NCBI GenBank assembly: GCA_002296055.1
Contig: DBHE01000143.1
Coordinates: 1-10,212, forward strand
Direction: 5' to 3'
DNA: 10,212 bases
Source of the DNA: Pseudomonadaceae bacterium UBA836
Lineage (GTDB): Bacteria > Pseudomonadota > Gammaproteobacteria > Pseudomonadales > Pseudomonadaceae
Positions within the stretch are counted from its first letter, which is position 1; each line of letters opens with the position of its first letter. A model generated the notes under the pieces. It was not told where the DNA came from. It did not search any database and was given only the letters and a program-made list of their open reading frames with translations. Below, one piece after another: positions 8,237 to 10,212 of the stretch. A program made the position numbers and the translations under genes.

Positions 8237-9124
8237 GTGACTGCGTTACCCCTGCGTTTTATCACCGGCTGCCCTCTGTGGTCTGAACCCGCTTGGGGTG
8301 GTCAGCTGTACACCCGCGGCAGTGACGCCGATGAGCGGCTGGCGCAGTACAGCCGGGTGTTTGGCGCGGTTGAGGGCAATACCACTTTCTACTCCCTGCC
8401 CAGTACCGCGCGAGTCGCCCGTTGGGCTGAGCTGCTGAGTGAGGACTTTCACTTCTGCGCCAAATTACCCCGTGACGTTAGTCATGGCGGGCGACTGGAC
8501 GCTAATCACCCGGCACTGACGGAGTTCTTCGACCGCATGGCGCCGCTGGAGCAACGCCTGGGGCCGATCTGGCTGCAACTGCCCGAGCGCGTAGGGCCCG
8601 ATGCGTTGAGCATGCTGGCTGATTTTCTGGCTGGCTTGCCTGCGGACTACCAGTACGCAGTCGAAGTGCGACATCCCGGTTTTTTCCGCAAGGACGACGC
8701 TGAACGGCAACTGAATCGTTTGCTGCATGGTCGTGGTGTTGAGCGCATCAGCTTTGATAGTCGTGCGCTGTTCGCCAGTACCGCTACCGATGCCTCCACC
8801 CTCGAAGCTAAGCAGCGCAAGCCGCGCTTGCCGGTGCATGCCATTGCCCTGTCTCAGCGGCCCAGCGTGCGCTTTATCGGTGGTATGGATCGGGATGCCA
8901 ATTGGCAAGCGTTGGCCCCCTGGCTAGACAAGTGTGTGCAGTGGTTGCAGGCTGGCTATCAGCCGATGCTGTTCATGCACACCCCGGATAACCAGATGGC
9001 GCCACAGCTGGCCCGAGACTTCTACCGTGCCCTGCGTGAACGGGTGCCTGCGCTGGCGCCCATGCCGGTCTGGCCCGGTGAGCGTGAGGCCGCTCAGACG
9101 CCGCAGCAGGCGGGTCTGTTTTGA
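8237..9124 (+). CDS. DUF72 (YecE-like) family protein
   Basis: Member of the DUF72/YecE family, a TIM-barrel-like fold whose biochemical role is not firmly established. From GTG 8237 it is 295 aa. Family hallmarks: [14 protein letters not shown] (9-22), [12 protein letters not shown] (44-55), [15 protein letters not shown] (71-85), [10 protein letters not shown] (112-121), VEVRHPGFF (142-150), FDSRALF (173-179), and the C-terminal [19 protein letters not shown] (248-266). The frame is open back to ATG 8132, but that start would overlap the upstream gene by about 100 nt and add unrelated Pro/Arg/Ser-rich residues. GTG 8237 lies 4 nt after the previous stop. No clear Shine-Dalgarno site precedes it, so translation probably depends on coupling. 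A 16-nt gap leads to rsmJ. Confidence 0.9.
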   Translation: MTALPLRFITGCPLWSEPAWGGQLYTRGSDADERLAQYSRVFGAVEGNTTFYSLPSTARVARWAELLSEDFHFCAKLPRDVSHGGRLDANHPALTEFFDRMAPLEQRLGPIWLQLPERVGPDALSMLADFLAGLPADYQYAVEVRHPGFFRKDDAERQLNRLLHGRGVERISFDSRALFASTATDASTLEAKQRKPRLPVHAIALSQRPSVRFIGGMDRDANWQALAPWLDKCVQWLQAGYQPMLFMHTPDNQMAPQLARDFYRALRERVPALAPMPVWPGEREAAQTPQQAGLF

Positions 9125-9130
9125 TACCAC

Positions 9131-9134
9131 AGGA
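9131..9134 (+). promoter_or_regulatory. Ribosome binding site that sets the rsmJ start
   Basis: AGGA ends 6 nt before ATG 9141. The frame is open back to 8934, but that region is the end of the DUF72 gene and encodes Arg/Cys/Trp-rich shadow sequence. Confidence 0.65.
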
Positions 9135-9140
9135 TTACTC

Positions 9141-9929
9141 ATGAGCGAACACGCCCCGTTATCGCTGGCGGTCAGTTGGTCCGCGCCAGCCCTGCAGCGT
9201 GCAGCCGAGGCACTGGCCGAGCGTCTGCAGCTGCCGTTGCAGGCTGATTTGCCAGATGCAGCCGCGCTGTTGCTTGAATTGGACGCCGACGGTCTTAGCC
9301 TGCGTAGTACCGAGGCGGGTGCGCCAGGTGCGGTGCGTGTCGATTTTGTCGGCGGCGCGTTGGCCCATCGCCGCCAGTTTGGCGGCGGGGCAGGGCAGAT
9401 GGTCGCCCGTGCAGTCGGCATTCGTGGCAGCGTCAGACCCAGTGTGCTGGATGCGACCGCAGGTCTGGGGCGAGACGCCTTTGTGATTGCCGCGTTGGGC
9501 TGCGAGGTGACGTTACTGGAGCGCCAGCCGGTGATTGCCGCGCTGCTGGAAGACGGCTTGCAGCGCGCGCGAGCCGCCGGGGGCGAAGTGGCGGAGATCG
9601 CCGAGCGCATGCAGCTGCTGCATTGCGATGCGATTGCCGCCATGGGTGACTGGCAGTTGCCAGCGCCCCAGGTCATCCACCTGGACCCGATGTTTCCGCA
9701 TCGGGACAAGTCCGCGCTGGTGAAAAAGGAAATGCGGCTGTTCCGGCCTCTAGCCGGTGACGATGATGATGCCCCTGAGCTGCTAGCTGCGGCGCTGCAG
9801 CTGGCCAGCCACCGGGTGGCGGTGAAGCGCCCGCGCAAGGCGCCGGCAATTGCCGGTCAGCGGCCCAGCGCGGAATTGACGGGGCAGTCCAGCCGCTACG
9901 ATATCTACGGCAAGAAGAAGCTGGACTGA
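9141..9929 (+). CDS. rsmJ: RsmJ, 16S rRNA (guanine-1516-N2) methyltransferase
   Basis: SAM-dependent methyltransferase that makes m2G1516 in 16S rRNA of the small ribosomal subunit (formerly YhiQ). From ATG 9141 it is 262 aa, close to E. coli RsmJ (250). The class I Rossmann core is visible: [13 protein letters not shown] (81-93) precedes motif [12 protein letters not shown] (104-114), [16 protein letters not shown] (125-140) carries the acidic residue E127 at the end of strand 2, and [19 protein letters not shown] (181-199) is the family's motif [12 protein letters not shown] (227-236) and [13 protein letters not shown] (250-262) close the protein in the usual way. It is the last gene of the tsaB operon and its stop lies 28 nt from the convergent plsB stop. 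Confidence 0.95.
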   Translation: MSEHAPLSLAVSWSAPALQRAAEALAERLQLPLQADLPDAAALLLELDADGLSLRSTEAGAPGAVRVDFVGGALAHRRQFGGGAGQMVARAVGIRGSVRPSVLDATAGLGRDAFVIAALGCEVTLLERQPVIAALLEDGLQRARAAGGEVAEIAERMQLLHCDAIAAMGDWQLPAPQVIHLDPMFPHRDKSALVKKEMRLFRPLAGDDDDAPELLAAALQLASHRVAVKRPRKAPAIAGQRPSAELTGQSSRYDIYGKKKLD

Positions 9930-9948
9930 GTGCCGGCAATTCCGGGTG

Positions 9949-9967
9949 GGCCCAGGCCTACTGGGCC
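9949..9967. repeat. 7-bp inverted repeat with the plsB stop codon in its loop
   Basis: GGCCCAG (9949-9955), a 5-nt loop GCCTA, and CTGGGCC (9961-9967). The loop contains the complement of the plsB TAG (9958-9960). It sits between the convergent ends of rsmJ and plsB, but neither strand has a T-run, so at best it is a weak or factor-assisted terminator. Confidence 0.4.
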
Positions 9968-10212
9968 GCAGCCGGGCTGTCTGCCGCTTCGGCGCTGCGC
10001 GCCACCTGCCGAATCGACAGGCGCACCTCGGCACTGAGCACCCGCTTGGCGGTGTTCTCGGCAATGTCTTCCAGCCCGGCGGCATAGTGCAGCTGCCCTT
10101 CGTCGTCGACCCGCAGCACCTGCTCATCCGTCATGCGCTGGATAAACTGGCGGAACAGGGTTTTATCGAAGAACTCAGGCGCGTTCAGGCCATGCAGAAT
10201 CGACAGGCGCTG
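9958..10212 (-). CDS. plsB: PlsB, glycerol-3-phosphate acyltransferase, C-terminal fragment cut by the window edge
   Basis: The minus strand encodes 84 codons and a TAG stop and runs off the window. The peptide contains [20 protein letters not shown] (2-21 of the fragment) and ends [17 protein letters not shown] before a short Ala-rich tail. This resembles the C-terminus of E. coli PlsB, which has a NGINPPEFFDK segment and a final VRLTIE-type segment. PlsB is the inner-membrane-associated enzyme that acylates glycerol-3-phosphate at sn-1, the first step of phospholipid synthesis. The acyltransferase motifs and start lie outside the window; the full protein is expected to be about 800-830 aa. 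The identification is by remembered family sequence. It is convergent with rsmJ. Confidence 0.88.
   Translation of the reverse strand, partial: QRLSILHGLNAPEFFDKTLFRQFIQRMTDEQVLRVDDEGQLHYAAGLEDIAENTAKRVLSAEVRLSIRQVARSAEAADSPAAAQ

Noticed and set aside
8934..9140. N-terminal extension of rsmJ
   Set aside because: It lies inside the DUF72 gene in another frame; ATG 9141 has an AGGA site and matches the family length.

Overview
The window looks like ordinary core chromosome of a high-GC gammaproteobacterium of the Pseudomonas lineage (Pseudomonas in the broad sense, possibly Halopseudomonas or a relative). The assignment rests on protein identity and on gene order such as ppc-adk-tsaB, rsmJ and plsB, all recalled from memory rather than searched. 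There is no transposase, integrase, tRNA, rRNA, CRISPR array or phage gene. Codon use looks uniform, and almost every base is coding.

Layout. (1) 32-3096, plus strand: relA, then mazG, joined by a 4-base stop/start overlap. This is a stringent-response module that makes (p)ppGpp and hydrolyses nucleoside triphosphates. (2) 3128-3472, minus strand: a 114-aa protein that Pseudomonas annotations tend to call a 'type 1 pili tip component'. Its sequence instead suggests a small cytoplasmic protein with a ribbon-helix-helix-like core. It converges on mazG and diverges from ppc. (3) 3616-6255, plus: ppc, PEP carboxylase, apparently with catalytic and aspartate-inhibition residues intact. (4) 6469-7116, plus: adk, with its own leader and a strong UUCG-capped intrinsic terminator at 7135-7177. 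(5) 7213-9929, plus: a likely operon of tsaB (t6A tRNA modification), a 104-aa uncharacterised protein starting at GTG, a DUF72/YecE protein starting at GTG, and rsmJ (16S rRNA m2G1516 methyltransferase). Gaps are 30, 4 and 16 nt. (6) 9958-10212, minus: the last 84 codons of plsB, convergent with rsmJ.

The genes are housekeeping functions: stringent response and nucleotide sanitation, anaplerotic carbon entry, adenylate balance, tRNA and rRNA modification, and phospholipid synthesis. I found no clear new biological system. The points most worth following are the 114-aa RHH-like protein with an inverted repeat in its divergent promoter region, the 104-aa protein with a conserved-looking C-terminus, the unusual start-stop relay (ATG TCG TGA overlapping GTG) before the DUF72 gene, an imperfect direct repeat at the rsmJ/plsB junction, and a gene order that differs from that remembered for P. 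aeruginosa PAO1.
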